DNA of 64,000 nt from an uncultured Pelagibacteraceae bacterium (lineage in GTDB: Bacteria > Pseudomonadota > Alphaproteobacteria > Pelagibacterales > Pelagibacteraceae). The stretch is from contig CACMAZ010000005.1 in assembly GCA_902611815.1 (NCBI GenBank), forward strand, positions 1 to 64,000. Reading direction: 5' to 3'. The notes beneath the pieces were generated by a model. It was given only the letters and a program-made list of their open reading frames with translations, was not told the origin of the DNA and made no database searches. This document shows, piece after piece, positions 54,032 through 64,000 of this stretch. Position 1 is the stretch's first letter, and every line of letters begins with the position of its first letter. The translations under genes were made by a program, and so were the position numbers.

Positions 54032-54619
54032 TTAATAAATTTTTGTCTTAGATTCTGTCTTATTTATTAGGCGTTTTATATTTTCCCGATGTGTATAAAA
54101 AATCATTATGAACATTATAAAGTAGAAATAATAAAAGGGATCTGAAATAAAAAAAAATTGAAAAATAGGTATACAAAAACTTGATACAATTGAACTTAAA
54201 GAAGAGTATTTAAATATAAAAAAAATTAATAACCAAGTTACACAAAACACTATTCCTGACAAATAATTTAAACAAAATAAAATTCCAACATAAGTCGCTA
54301 CACCTTTACCACCTTTAAATTTAAGCCAAACCGGAAAAACATGACCTATAAAAACTGATAAAGAAGCTAAGTATAATTGATCATTATAATAAAAATTAAT
54401 AAACAAAATAGGCACTACAGCTTTTGAAATATCAAGAGCTAATGTTAAATATCCTATAAATTTATTTCCAGATCTTAAAACATTAGTTGCTCCAATATTT
54501 CCAGAACCTATTTTTCTTATGTCTTTACCGATAAAAGTTTTAGTTAAGATAAGTCCGAATGGAATAGAACCAAACAAATAAGAGATTATAATAATCGAAG
54601 TAATTTCTAAATTTAGCAT
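54032..54619 (-). CDS. plsY: glycerol-3-phosphate acyltransferase PlsY
   Basis: YLFGSIPFGLIL, GSGNIGATNVLRSG, GHVFPVWLKFKGGKGVAT. Confidence 0.95.
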   Translation of the reverse strand: MLNLEITSIIIISYLFGSIPFGLILTKTFIGKDIRKIGSGNIGATNVLRSGNKFIGYLTLALDISKAVVPILFINFYYNDQLYLASLSVFIGHVFPVWLKFKGGKGVATYVGILFCLNYLSGIVFCVTWLLIFFIFKYSSLSSIVSSFCIPIFQFFFISDPFYYFYFIMFIMIFYTHRENIKRLINKTESKTKIY

Positions 54620-55902
54620 TTAAATAACTCTACTCCATTAATAAAAGTGCTTAACACTTTGCCTTGTAGTTTTTTGTCCTCTATACAAGTATTCTTAGAT
54701 TTTGATATCATTTTTTCTTTTTTAACTACCCATGGCTTGTATATATCAACAATACATAAGTCAGCATCACTTCCTACAGAAAGATTTCCTTTATTAATTT
54801 TTAGAATTTTAGCTGGATTGCTTGTCAGACACTCAATTATCTTATTTAATTTTATTGATCCATTGTGAAATAATTCTAATGCAAGTGGTAAAAGAGTTTC
54901 TATACCAGAGGCACCTGTAGCAGCTTGTGAAAATGTTAATCTTTTTGACTCCTCATCTTCAGGTTTATGATCTGATACAATTACATCTATCAAATTTTGG
55001 TTTATACCCTTTATTAGAGACAATCTGTCCTCTTCTGTCCTTAGAGGAGGGGATAATTTAAGGAAAGTACGAAAGTCTCCTATATCATTTTGGTTTAATG
55101 ATAAATTATTAATTGAAACACCAGTTGTAAATTTTACAATTTCTTTTCTATTTTTAATTATTTCAACAGACTTTTCTGATGATATTTGAGCAATATGATA
55201 TCTACAATTGAAATCCTCTAGCAAAGTTAAATCTCTTTCGATAATAATTTTTTCTGCGTAGTCAGGTATGCCTTGAAGACCAAGTTTAGTTGCGATTATC
55301 CCGTCATTTACTTGTCCATCTTTTGATAATTCATTATCTTCTGCATGTTGTATTACTAATGCATCTAAATCAAAAGCAGATCTCATAATTCTGGACATCA
55401 ATCTTGTATTTTGAATAGTTTGCGTGCCATCTGTATATCCTATTATTCCTTTTTTATTTAAAAGACCAAATTCATTCATATTAGTTCCTTCCAGACCTTT
55501 TGTTAAACTTGCGGTTGGAAATATATTAATTTTTGATTTGTCTCTTCCTCTTCTTTTAAGAAAGTCAACCATAGAAACATTATCTATAACAGGGGAAGTA
55601 TTAGGCATTGTAACGACAGATGTAACACCCCCAGCTAGTGCTGCATTGCTCAATGTTCTAAAATTTTCCTTATATTCATAACCTGGCTCACCTACAAATA
55701 CCCTCATATCAACAAGACCAGGAAATATAAATTTTTCTTTAAGATCTGTATATTTTTCTCTTGAAGGAATATTATTCTGGTTTACTTTTTTGCCTATTGC
55801 TTCAATTTTTCCATTTTCGCCAATAATCAAACCGCCTATTTCATCTATAGAGTTTTTAGGATCTATTATTTTTGCATTTAAAAAATATTGTTTTTTCATC
55901 AT
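54613..55902 (-). CDS. dihydroorotase-like protein, probably non-catalytic (PyrC'/PyrX type)
   Basis: Class I DHOase fold ([31 protein letters not shown]), but the HxH metal motif is replaced by [11 protein letters not shown]. Confidence 0.85.
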   Translation of the reverse strand: MMKKQYFLNAKIIDPKNSIDEIGGLIIGENGKIEAIGKKVNQNNIPSREKYTDLKEKFIFPGLVDMRVFVGEPGYEYKENFRTLSNAALAGGVTSVVTMPNTSPVIDNVSMVDFLKRRGRDKSKINIFPTASLTKGLEGTNMNEFGLLNKKGIIGYTDGTQTIQNTRLMSRIMRSAFDLDALVIQHAEDNELSKDGQVNDGIIATKLGLQGIPDYAEKIIIERDLTLLEDFNCRYHIAQISSEKSVEIIKNRKEIVKFTTGVSINNLSLNQNDIGDFRTFLKLSPPLRTEEDRLSLIKGINQNLIDVIVSDHKPEDEESKRLTFSQAATGASGIETLLPLALELFHNGSIKLNKIIECLTSNPAKILKINKGNLSVGSDADLCIVDIYKPWVVKKEKMISKSKNTCIEDKKLQGKVLSTFINGVELFKC

Positions 55903-56837
55903 TCACAAAATAACTTTAGACAGGCCATTCTTACAGCAACACCTAATTCAACCTGTTCTTTAATTACACTTTTATTAATATCATCAGCTAATTTTGTATC
56001 TATTTCTATTCCCCTATTCATAGGACCAGGGTGCATAATAATTGCATCACTCTTTGCTTTCTCTAATTTATCTGGTGTAAGGCCATAATATTCATAATAC
56101 TCTCTATTTGATGAAAGGAATGAACTTGTCATTCTTTCATTTTGTAATCTTAACATCATCACAATGTCACAACCTTTCACTCCTTCTTTCATATTTGTAA
56201 AAGTGTTGACACCAAATTTTTCTAGATCTTTTGGCATCAAATTAGATGGTGCAACTATATTTATGTCTGCACCCAACATATTTAATAAATAAATATTTGA
56301 TCTAGCAACTCTTGAATGAAGTATGTCTCCACAAATTGCAATTTTAAGACCTTCTATCTTATTTTTTTTCTCCATAATTGTTAAAGCATCAAGCAATGCT
56401 TGAGTGGGATGTTCTCTTCTGCCATCGCCTGCATTTAACACCGCACAATTAACTTTTTGTGACAATAAATTTGAGGCACCTGAGTCTTGATGTCTTACAA
56501 CAATAATATCAGGGTGCATCGCATTTAAAGTCATTGCAGTGTCTATTAAAGTTTCTCCTTTTTTAATTGCTGAATTAGTTATATTCATAGACATAACATC
56601 AGCACCTAATCTCTTACCAGCAAGCTCAAACGAACTTTGAGTTCTAGTAGATGGCTCAAAAAATAAATTTATTTGTGTTTTACCTCTCAAAATATCTATT
56701 TTTTTATTTTTACTTTTGTTCAAAGCTATAAAGTTTTTTGACTCTGAAAGAATAGTTTTAACATCAGAGATTGATAGATCTTGAATACCTAGGAGATGTT
56801 TTTTTGAAATTTTAACAGCGTTTTTTGAATTGGCCAT
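55899..56837 (-). CDS. pyrB: aspartate carbamoyltransferase catalytic subunit
   Basis: [52 protein letters not shown] extends to 56846. Confidence 0.95.
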   Translation of the reverse strand: MANSKNAVKISKKHLLGIQDLSISDVKTILSESKNFIALNKSKNKKIDILRGKTQINLFFEPSTRTQSSFELAGKRLGADVMSMNITNSAIKKGETLIDTAMTLNAMHPDIIVVRHQDSGASNLLSQKVNCAVLNAGDGRREHPTQALLDALTIMEKKNKIEGLKIAICGDILHSRVARSNIYLLNMLGADINIVAPSNLMPKDLEKFGVNTFTNMKEGVKGCDIVMMLRLQNERMTSSFLSSNREYYEYYGLTPDKLEKAKSDAIIMHPGPMNRGIEIDTKLADDINKSVIKEQVELGVAVRMACLKLFCE

Positions 56838-56878
56838 TAAAACCAACTCTATAACTTCAAAGTATGTTTAATGCAAGC

Positions 56879-57334
56879 TTAATTATTGAGATAATCGATT
56901 GCGCCTTGTAAAATGAATGATGCAGCATTTTCATCAATTTTTTTCTCTCTTTTTGTTACGTTAACGTCTAATTCTTTAGAAATATTAAAAGCACCTTTGG
57001 TTGACATCCTCTCATCCCAAAGTACAACATCAATTTTTAGGTTTTTTGATATAATATTAGCTTTATCAGTAACAGATTGAGCTGCTCTTCCTAAACTGCC
57101 ATCCATATTAATTGGGTATCCAATTATAATTCCAGACACGTTATTTTCATAAATAATGTTTGTTAATTGATCCAATAGATATTGCATATTCCTATAATCT
57201 ATTGTTTTAAATGGAGTAGATATTTTTCTTCTATCATCACAAATTGCTACACCTATACGTTTTGACCCTAAATCCAAACCAATTAATCTCGCATTAATGT
57301 CAATTTTTTTCTTAAGATGCTCAATAGTGATCAT
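56879..57334 (-). CDS. ruvX: Holliday junction resolvase-like protein (YqgF/RuvX)
   Basis: IGLDLGSKRIGVAICDD, GYPINMDGSLG, DERMSTKGA. Confidence 0.9.
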   Translation of the reverse strand: MITIEHLKKKIDINARLIGLDLGSKRIGVAICDDRRKISTPFKTIDYRNMQYLLDQLTNIIYENNVSGIIIGYPINMDGSLGRAAQSVTDKANIISKNLKIDVVLWDERMSTKGAFNISKELDVNVTKREKKIDENAASFILQGAIDYLNN

Positions 57335-57379
57335 ATTGTATTTTTCAGATTTAATGATAGTTTTTGATATTCATATCAT

Positions 57380-57667
57380 ATGACAATTGATCTTAAAACA
57401 GTAAAGCACATATCTAAATTATCTAGGATTTCAATCGATGATAATAAAGCTAAAAAATTAGGCAAAGATTTAAATTCAATTTTTTCTTTTATTGAAAAAT
57501 TAAATGAATTAGATACAAAAAATACTGAACCATTAACCTCAATTGCTGAAACTACATTAAAACTACGTAAAGACGAGATAAAATCTGAAAATATTCGTGA
57601 GGATATTTTAAAAAATTCACCAGACAAAAATAAAGATTTTTTTGTTGTGCCTAAGGTAATTGAATGA
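57380..57667 (+). CDS. gatC: Asp-tRNA(Asn)/Glu-tRNA(Gln) amidotransferase subunit C
   Basis: TVKHISKLSRISI, LNSIFSFIEKLNELDT; followed by gatA/gatB. Confidence 0.94.
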   Translation: MTIDLKTVKHISKLSRISIDDNKAKKLGKDLNSIFSFIEKLNELDTKNTEPLTSIAETTLKLRKDEIKSENIREDILKNSPDKNKDFFVVPKVIE

Positions 57668-59124
57668 TGAGCAATATAACAGATTTAAAATTAGTTGAAC
57701 TTGTAGACAAAATTAAAAAAAAAGAATTATCGTCATCCGAGGTAACTATTGCTTTTATTGAAAGATCAAAAAAATCAAAAAAACTTAATGCTTATATTTC
57801 TGAAAATTATGAAAATGCAATTAAAAAAGCAAAAATATTTGATCAAAAACCAGACTTTAAAAAAAAATTACCTGGTATACCTATTGCTGTAAAAGACTTG
57901 TTTTGTACAAAAAATATTAGAACTACAGCCGGAAGTAAAATTCTTGAAAATTTCGTTCCAACTTATGAATCAACAGTAACTCAAAATATTTTAGATGAAG
58001 GAGGTATTGTAATTGGAAAGTTAAACTGTGATGAATTTGCAATGGGTTCTTCTAATGAAACAAGTTATTTTGGGAATGTTCAAAATCCAGTATCTGAGAA
58101 TTTAGTACCTGGTGGATCTTCTGGTGGATCATCATCAGCAATTGCTGCAAAATTAACTCCAGCAACAATAGGTACAGATACAGGTGGATCTATTAGACAA
58201 CCAGCGTCCTTTACCGGTACAGTTGGTTTAAAGCCAACATACGGTAGTTGCTCAAGGTATGGAATAGTAGCATTTGCATCATCTTTGGATCAAGCAGGAC
58301 CCATGACTCATGATGTCAAAGATTGTTCTTTGATGTTAGAAATTATGAGTACTTACGATACAAAAGATTCAACTTCTGTTGATTTCAAAAGAGAAAATTA
58401 TTTAACTAATTTAAATGAGAATATTAAAGGAAAAAAAATAGGCATACCAAAAGAATATAGAGTTGATGGAATGCCAAAAGAAATTGATGAACTATGGGAA
58501 AAAGGAATAAAAATTATTAAAGAAAATGGAGGTCAAATTATTGAGATAAGTTTACCTAATACCAATTATGCTTTACCAACATATTACATAGTAGCTCCTG
58601 CAGAAGCCTCATCAAATCTTGCTCGATACGATGGTGTAAAATATGGTTTTAGATCAAAAGGTGAAAATCTTATAGACATGTACGAAAAAACAAGATCAGA
58701 GGGTTTCGGTGATGAAGTAAAGCGAAGAATTATGATTGGAACATATGTTTTATCATCAGGTTATTACGATGCATATTATTTAAAAGCACAAAAAGTAAGA
58801 AGACTAATCAAAAATGATTTTGATGAGGCTTATAAAAAAGTAGACGCTATATTAACTCCATCTACGCCAAGCTCTGCTTTTAAGATTGGAGAGAAATTAA
58901 ACGATCCAGTATCAATGTATTTGAATGACATTTTCACAGTTCCAATTAATCTTGCAGGGTTACCAGCTATATCAATTCCAGCGGGTCATGATAAAAAAGG
59001 CTACCCACTAGGTTTGCAAGTTATTGGAAAGGCATTTGATGAACAAAGTATTTTAAATATCGCATTTGCTTTAGAAAAAAATATAAGCTTTAAAAATAAT
59101 ATAACTGATTGGTGGATTAAGTGA
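57664..59124 (+). CDS. gatA: Asp/Glu-tRNA amidotransferase subunit A
   Basis: [47 protein letters not shown]. Confidence 0.98.
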   Translation: MMSNITDLKLVELVDKIKKKELSSSEVTIAFIERSKKSKKLNAYISENYENAIKKAKIFDQKPDFKKKLPGIPIAVKDLFCTKNIRTTAGSKILENFVPTYESTVTQNILDEGGIVIGKLNCDEFAMGSSNETSYFGNVQNPVSENLVPGGSSGGSSSAIAAKLTPATIGTDTGGSIRQPASFTGTVGLKPTYGSCSRYGIVAFASSLDQAGPMTHDVKDCSLMLEIMSTYDTKDSTSVDFKRENYLTNLNENIKGKKIGIPKEYRVDGMPKEIDELWEKGIKIIKENGGQIIEISLPNTNYALPTYYIVAPAEASSNLARYDGVKYGFRSKGENLIDMYEKTRSEGFGDEVKRRIMIGTYVLSSGYYDAYYLKAQKVRRLIKNDFDEAYKKVDAILTPSTPSSAFKIGEKLNDPVSMYLNDIFTVPINLAGLPAISIPAGHDKKGYPLGLQVIGKAFDEQSILNIAFALEKNISFKNNITDWWIK

Positions 59125-60587
59125 GTAAAAATAATGGTGAATATCTAATAATAAGAAATGATAACAAATATGAAGTTATTATTGGTCTTGAAGTTCATGC
59201 ACAAGTCTTATCTGAGTCTAAATTATTTTCAACTTCATCAACAAAATTTGGATCAGAACCTAATACTCAAGTTAGCTTGGTCGATGCAGCATTTCCAGGA
59301 ATGTTACCAGTAATTAATGAACATTGTATTAAACAAGCTGTTAAGACAGGTATTGGATTAAAAGCTAAGATTAACAAAAGATCAATATTTGATCGAAAAA
59401 ATTATTTTTATGCTGATTTGCCTCAAGGTTATCAAATTTCTCAATATAAAGATCCAATTGTGGGCGAGGGATCTGTTACATTAGATATGCCTAATGGGGA
59501 AAAAAATATTGGTATTGAAAGACTTCATTTGGAGCAAGATGCAGGAAAAAGTATCCATGATATAGATCCTCAAAACACATTAGTTGACTTAAATAGATCA
59601 GGCGTAGCTCTAATGGAAATAGTTAGCAAACCTGATTTAAGATCTTTAGATGAAGTAAATGCATATATTAAAAAAATAAGATCGATAATGAGATATTTGG
59701 GAACTTGTGACGGTAACATGCAAGAAGGCTCATTAAGAGCAGATGTAAACGTTTCTGTTCGAAAAAAAGGAGATAAAAAACTAGGCACTAGATGTGAAAT
59801 TAAAAATGTTAATTCTATAAAATTTATGCAAATGGCAATAGATTTCGAAGCTAATCGTCAAGTAGATATAATTGAAGAGGGTGGCTCTATTGATCAAGAA
59901 ACAAGATTATTTGATACCAAAAAAAATGAAACAAGATCTATGAGATCTAAAGAAGACGCACATGATTATAGATATTTTCCTGATCCTGACCTTTTACCGC
60001 TTGAATTAAATGATAATTATATAGATCAAATAAAAAAAAATATTCCTGAGCTTCCTGATGAAAAAAAGAAAAGATTTATTGAAAAATTTAAACTATCACC
60101 TTATGAAGCAAATATACTAGTTTCAGACATTGAAATTTCAAAATATTTTGAGGAAGTTTCAAAAAACTCTGATGTAAAATTAGCTACAAACTGGATAACA
60201 GGAGAGTTATTTGCATTATTAAACGAAAAAAATATTGAAATAACAGAAAGTCCAATTTCCTCAAAAAATTTATCAAAATTAATTAATTTAATCAAAGATG
60301 GAACCATTTCAGGCAAGATTGCTAAATCTGTGTTTGAAATAATGAGAGATGGGGATAAAGATCCAATAACTATTGTAGAAGAAAAAGGTTTAAAACAACA
60401 AAGTGATCCTAAGGAATTAGAAAATTTAATTAATAAAGTAATTATTGAAAACCCAAAAAATGTTGAAGCTTATAAATCAGGAAAAGATAAATTATTTGGT
60501 TTTTTTGTTGGTCAAGTAATGAAAAATTCAAATGGTAAAGCAAATCCTAAACTTGTTAATGAAATTTTGAAAAAAAAATTGAATTAA
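59121..60587 (+). CDS. gatB: Asp/Glu-tRNA amidotransferase subunit B
   Basis: [32 protein letters not shown]-terminal YqeY-like domain. Confidence 0.98.
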   Translation: MSKNNGEYLIIRNDNKYEVIIGLEVHAQVLSESKLFSTSSTKFGSEPNTQVSLVDAAFPGMLPVINEHCIKQAVKTGIGLKAKINKRSIFDRKNYFYADLPQGYQISQYKDPIVGEGSVTLDMPNGEKNIGIERLHLEQDAGKSIHDIDPQNTLVDLNRSGVALMEIVSKPDLRSLDEVNAYIKKIRSIMRYLGTCDGNMQEGSLRADVNVSVRKKGDKKLGTRCEIKNVNSIKFMQMAIDFEANRQVDIIEEGGSIDQETRLFDTKKNETRSMRSKEDAHDYRYFPDPDLLPLELNDNYIDQIKKNIPELPDEKKKRFIEKFKLSPYEANILVSDIEISKYFEEVSKNSDVKLATNWITGELFALLNEKNIEITESPISSKNLSKLINLIKDGTISGKIAKSVFEIMRDGDKDPITIVEEKGLKQQSDPKELENLINKVIIENPKNVEAYKSGKDKLFGFFVGQVMKNSNGKANPKLVNEILKKKLN

Positions 60588-60588
60588 A

Positions 60589-61245
60589 ATGGGTTCAAAC
60601 ATTAAGATTACAAACGAACTCGAGGAATATATAATCAATCATTCTTATAAACTAAATCCAATTCAGAAAGAGATTATTAAATATAACAAAACTTTGGGTG
60701 AAATGAAAAAAATGCAAATTTCATTAAGTCAATGTCATCTATTACACCTAATAATAAAATTATATAATCCAAAAAAAATTTTAGAAATTGGAACATTTAC
60801 AGGTTTAAGTGCTTTAACAATGGGATTAGCTATGAATAATGATTCAAATTTAATAGCTATCGACAAAAACAAACAAACTTCTGAAATGGCTAAAAATTTT
60901 TTTGTTAAAGCTAATCTAGAAAACAAAATAAATCTTTTGGTAAAAAATGCCATTGATGGACTAGATGAGCTTATTAAAAGCAAAGAAGTTTTTGACTTAG
61001 TATTTATTGATGCTGACAAGGAAAATTATATAAATTATTTTGAAAAATCTTTAAAAATGTTAAATAAATCTGGGTTAATTATAACAGATAATGTTTTATG
61101 GTACGGTGACGTTATAGATAAAAATAAAAATGACAATTTTACAATTAAAATTCGAGAATTTAATTCGTATATCGATAAAGACAATAGAGTAGAAAATATC
61201 ATTTTACCAATTGGCGATGGTTTATCAATTTGTAGAAAATTATAA
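60589..61245 (+). CDS. O-methyltransferase (family 3, caffeoyl-CoA type)
   Basis: ILEIGTFTGLSALTMG, FDLVFIDADKENYINYFE, IITDNVLWYGDV. Confidence 0.88.
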   Translation: MGSNIKITNELEEYIINHSYKLNPIQKEIIKYNKTLGEMKKMQISLSQCHLLHLIIKLYNPKKILEIGTFTGLSALTMGLAMNNDSNLIAIDKNKQTSEMAKNFFVKANLENKINLLVKNAIDGLDELIKSKEVFDLVFIDADKENYINYFEKSLKMLNKSGLIITDNVLWYGDVIDKNKNDNFTIKIREFNSYIDKDNRVENIILPIGDGLSICRKL

Positions 61246-62144
61246 TGTATAATATTTTTGGTTTTTACAAATTTAAAAAGATTATAAATCTTAAAAAGAA
61301 AAAGGAATTACTTGATAATTACCTAAAACAAGAAAATTTTAGAGGGACTATAATATTATCCCCAGAAGGTGTAAATGGAACTATAAGCTTTAAAATTGAT
61401 AGGTATATTTCAATAAAAAAAAATATAAAAATAATTTTAAATTTAAAGAACTTTGATAGCGAAAATTTATCACATTATAAATATCAAGCTTTTCACAAAG
61501 GTAAAATTAAAATTAAAAAAGAACTTGTTCCTATTGGTATTAAATTAAAAAAAAGAATTATTAATAATCAAATTGATCCTGAAAATTGGAATAATTTTAT
61601 TAAAAAAAAAAATACTGTCATTATTGATACAAGAAAAAGTTTTGAATTTAAAGTTGGTACTTTTAAAGGATCAATAAATCCAAAACTGAATAATTTTAGA
61701 GACTTTCCAAAATATTTTAAATCATTAAAAAAAAATAATAACATAGGCATGTTTTGTACCGGTGGTATTAGATGTGAAAAGGCAAGTTTTTATTTGAGAA
61801 ATAAAGGTTTTAAGAATGTTTATCAATTAAATGGAGGTATCATTAATTATTTAAATAAAATTGATAAAAAAAAAAGTTTATGGAAAGGTGATTGTTTTGT
61901 CTTTGACAATAGAGTATCGGTAAAACATGGCCTAAAACCTGGCAATTTAAAAATTTGTGCTGGTTGTAGAGAACCTATTACGAAGTTAGAAAAAAAAAAC
62001 AAGCAATATGAGGAAGGAGTTAGCTGTTCTAATTGTTTTCATAAATTAACTAATAAACAAAAACAAAGATTTCGTATGAGACAAAAACAAATCAACCTAT
62101 CTAAAAAAAAAGGTCAAAAATATTTTTATCAAATTGAAAAATAA
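61245..62144 (+). CDS. trhO: rhodanese-domain tRNA uridine hydroxylase (TrhO/YceA family)
   Basis: VIIDTRKSFEFKVGTFKGSINP, MFCTGGIRCEKASFYL, GDCFVFDNRVSV, C-terminal Cys cluster. Confidence 0.9.
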   Translation: MYNIFGFYKFKKIINLKKKKELLDNYLKQENFRGTIILSPEGVNGTISFKIDRYISIKKNIKIILNLKNFDSENLSHYKYQAFHKGKIKIKKELVPIGIKLKKRIINNQIDPENWNNFIKKKNTVIIDTRKSFEFKVGTFKGSINPKLNNFRDFPKYFKSLKKNNNIGMFCTGGIRCEKASFYLRNKGFKNVYQLNGGIINYLNKIDKKKSLWKGDCFVFDNRVSVKHGLKPGNLKICAGCREPITKLEKKNKQYEEGVSCSNCFHKLTNKQKQRFRMRQKQINLSKKKGQKYFYQIEK

Positions 62145-62149
62145 ATAAT

Positions 62150-63505
62150 ATGTACAAAAAAATTAATTTGTTAAGAGATCCAATTTGGTCATTATTAAGA
62201 AAAGTAACAATTCCTGCTAGTATAGGATCATTATTCCAAACTTTTTATAATTTAGTTGATACTTATTTCGCTGGTAAAATATCACCTGAAGCTCTTAGTG
62301 CTTTGGCTAAATCTTTTCCAATATATTTTATAATAATTGCAATTGGTGTTGGAGTAGGTGCTGCTACAAATACCTTAATCGGAAATTCAATTGGTGAAAA
62401 GAATGAAAAAAGAGCATCAATGTTTGTCGGCCAATCTTTTCTATATGCTGTTTTCGTTTCACTTTTAGTCACCTATGTTGGTTTAAATATTTCAGATTTT
62501 TTATTGGGACTAATGGGATCTAGTTTAGAAAATATTTTATTAACAAGAGAGTATCTTGATATAATATTTTACTGCACTGTTTTAGTTTTAATACAAACAT
62601 CTTTAAATGGCACCCTAAATGCTCAAGGAGATACAAAGAGTTACAGAAATGTTTTAGTTTTTACCTTTTTTTTAAACATAATCTTAAATCCTATATTCAT
62701 ATTTGGATATGGTTTTATACCTGCCTTCGGTATTTCTGGAATTGCTATAGCAACCGTTATATGTCAATTTTTAGGTGCAACTTATTTAATTTACAAAGTT
62801 TATTGTTGTAAATTAAAAAAGTATCTATTTTTTGAATGCTTTAAACCAAAAATTTTTTACTTTAAAAACCTAATATTTCAATCTGTTCCAGTTATGTTTA
62901 GTATGCTTTTAATTGGTGTCGGTTTATTTAATGTTTTATATTTTGTAGGAAAATTTGGTGATTTGGCTGCAGCTGGTTATGGCACTGCTTTAAGAATTGA
63001 ACAAGTCTTTTTGTTACCAGTTATTGGATTAAATACAGCAGTACTATCTATCTCAAGTCAAAATTTTGGAGCTAAAAATTATGAGCGGATTAGAGAATTA
63101 TATTTAAAAGCTCTCAAATTTGGTTGTTCTTTTATGACATTAGCAGGTATCATAATTTATTTTAATGCACCATTCCTCATAAGTTTATTCACAGAAGATT
63201 TGAATACAATTAGTTATGGTACAATTTATTTAAAAATTGCAGCTTTAATAGGTCCGATTTATCCCACTTTCTTCATAACAACAGCCTTATTTCAATCAGT
63301 AAAAAGGCCAATATATAGTTTGTACCTTGGTATCTTAAGATTAACGGCTCTACCATTTTTATGTTTATGGTATGTAATAAATATTAAAGATGGATCATAT
63401 GAAGATATTTTCTATACTTTATTATTTACTAATTGGTTTATGGGATTTTGCATATTAATCTTTATTGGATCTTTTTTTAATTCAGTGTTTAAAAAAACTA
63501 GTTAG
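62150..63505 (+). CDS. MATE family efflux transporter
   Basis: Polytopic; FYNLVDTYFAGKISPEALSAL, NTLIGNSIGEKNEKRA, LNAQGDTKSYR. Confidence 0.9.
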   Translation: MYKKINLLRDPIWSLLRKVTIPASIGSLFQTFYNLVDTYFAGKISPEALSALAKSFPIYFIIIAIGVGVGAATNTLIGNSIGEKNEKRASMFVGQSFLYAVFVSLLVTYVGLNISDFLLGLMGSSLENILLTREYLDIIFYCTVLVLIQTSLNGTLNAQGDTKSYRNVLVFTFFLNIILNPIFIFGYGFIPAFGISGIAIATVICQFLGATYLIYKVYCCKLKKYLFFECFKPKIFYFKNLIFQSVPVMFSMLLIGVGLFNVLYFVGKFGDLAAAGYGTALRIEQVFLLPVIGLNTAVLSISSQNFGAKNYERIRELYLKALKFGCSFMTLAGIIIYFNAPFLISLFTEDLNTISYGTIYLKIAALIGPIYPTFFITTALFQSVKRPIYSLYLGILRLTALPFLCLWYVINIKDGSYEDIFYTLLFTNWFMGFCILIFIGSFFNSVFKKTS

Positions 63506-64000
63506 ACTTTGCTAACTTTTTTTCAAATTTTCTTACAAAATAGGAAACTACTAAAATTAAAATTAGATATTCAAATATTAAAAAAGTATAAATTTCCAAT
63601 GGTCTATAGGTTGTAACAACAAGCTCATTTGCTTTTCTTGTTAAATCACCAATTCCTATAATTGAAACAAGAGAAGACATTTTTAAAACATATACAAATT
63701 GATTACCAATAGCAGGAAGTATATTTTTAATAGCTTGTGGTAATATTATGAGTCTTAATTTTTTAAAAAAAGAAAACCCAAGAGAGCTACCGGCTTCCCA
63801 TTGAGATTTTTTAATTGAATTTATTCCAGCTCTAAATATTTCAGCTTGAAAAGCACTTTCACTTATTGATAAAGCTATAATACCAGACACAAATGGACTA
63901 AAACTTATACCTGTCATTATTGGTAAACCATAATAAATCCACAAGATTAAAACTAATAAAGGTATCGCTCTAACGATTTCTACATATCCAATATTTATAT
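63498..64000 (-). CDS. polar amino acid ABC transporter permease (HisM family), N-terminus beyond window
   Basis: Reverse-strand YVEIVRAIPLLLVLILWIYYGL...ALSISESAFQAEIFRAGINSIKKSQWEAGSSLGFS (EAA loop); ORF open to window end. Confidence 0.88.
   Translation of the reverse strand, partial: INIGYVEIVRAIPLLVLILWIYYGLPIMTGISFSPFVSGIIALSISESAFQAEIFRAGINSIKKSQWEAGSSLGFSFFKKLRLIILPQAIKNILPAIGNQFVYVLKMSSLVSIIGIGDLTRKANELVVTTYRPLEIYTFLIFEYLILILVVSYFVRKFEKKLAKSN
63500..63523 (+). terminator. candidate intrinsic terminator for the MATE gene, lying inside the convergent permease CDS
   Basis: AGTTAG-ACTTTG-CTAACT followed by TTTTTT. Confidence 0.45.

Overview
AT-rich, gene-dense, streamlined window. Gene content and base composition suggest a SAR11/Pelagibacter-like marine alphaproteobacterium; this is inferred from the sequence only. 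The core is a co-directional block (~16.2-46.0 kb): tRNA-Tyr, tRNA-Gly, tuf, tRNA-Trp, secE-nusG-rplKAJL-rpoB-[cytochrome c]-rpoC-rpsL-rpsG-fusA, the S10/spc/alpha ribosomal operons, and an RluA-type pseudouridine synthase. Flanks carry housekeeping genes: purB, map, sfsA, nadK, rlmB, lipB, mgtE, panC, galU, ugd, topA, plsY, pyrC-like, pyrB, ruvX, gatCAB, trhO, a MATE exporter and an ABC permease. The most interesting items are: (1) a cluster joining a circularly permuted ATP-grasp protein and a divergent Anbu protease to glucosylglycerate synthesis (GpgS-like GT, HAD phosphatase) and a GH13 phosphorylase-like gene; (2) a secreted c-type cytochrome gene between rpoB and rpoC with about 2-nt junctions; (3) a dihydroorotase-like gene that has lost its metal-binding His residues, next to pyrB; (4) zero or negative spacing at all seven convergent junctions; (5) no rpmD at its usual position; (6) an A14 tract inside rpsK; (7) a nadK Shine-Dalgarno-like motif inside a tRNA-Leu acceptor stem. 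No rRNA, CRISPR array, transposase, integrase or prophage was seen.
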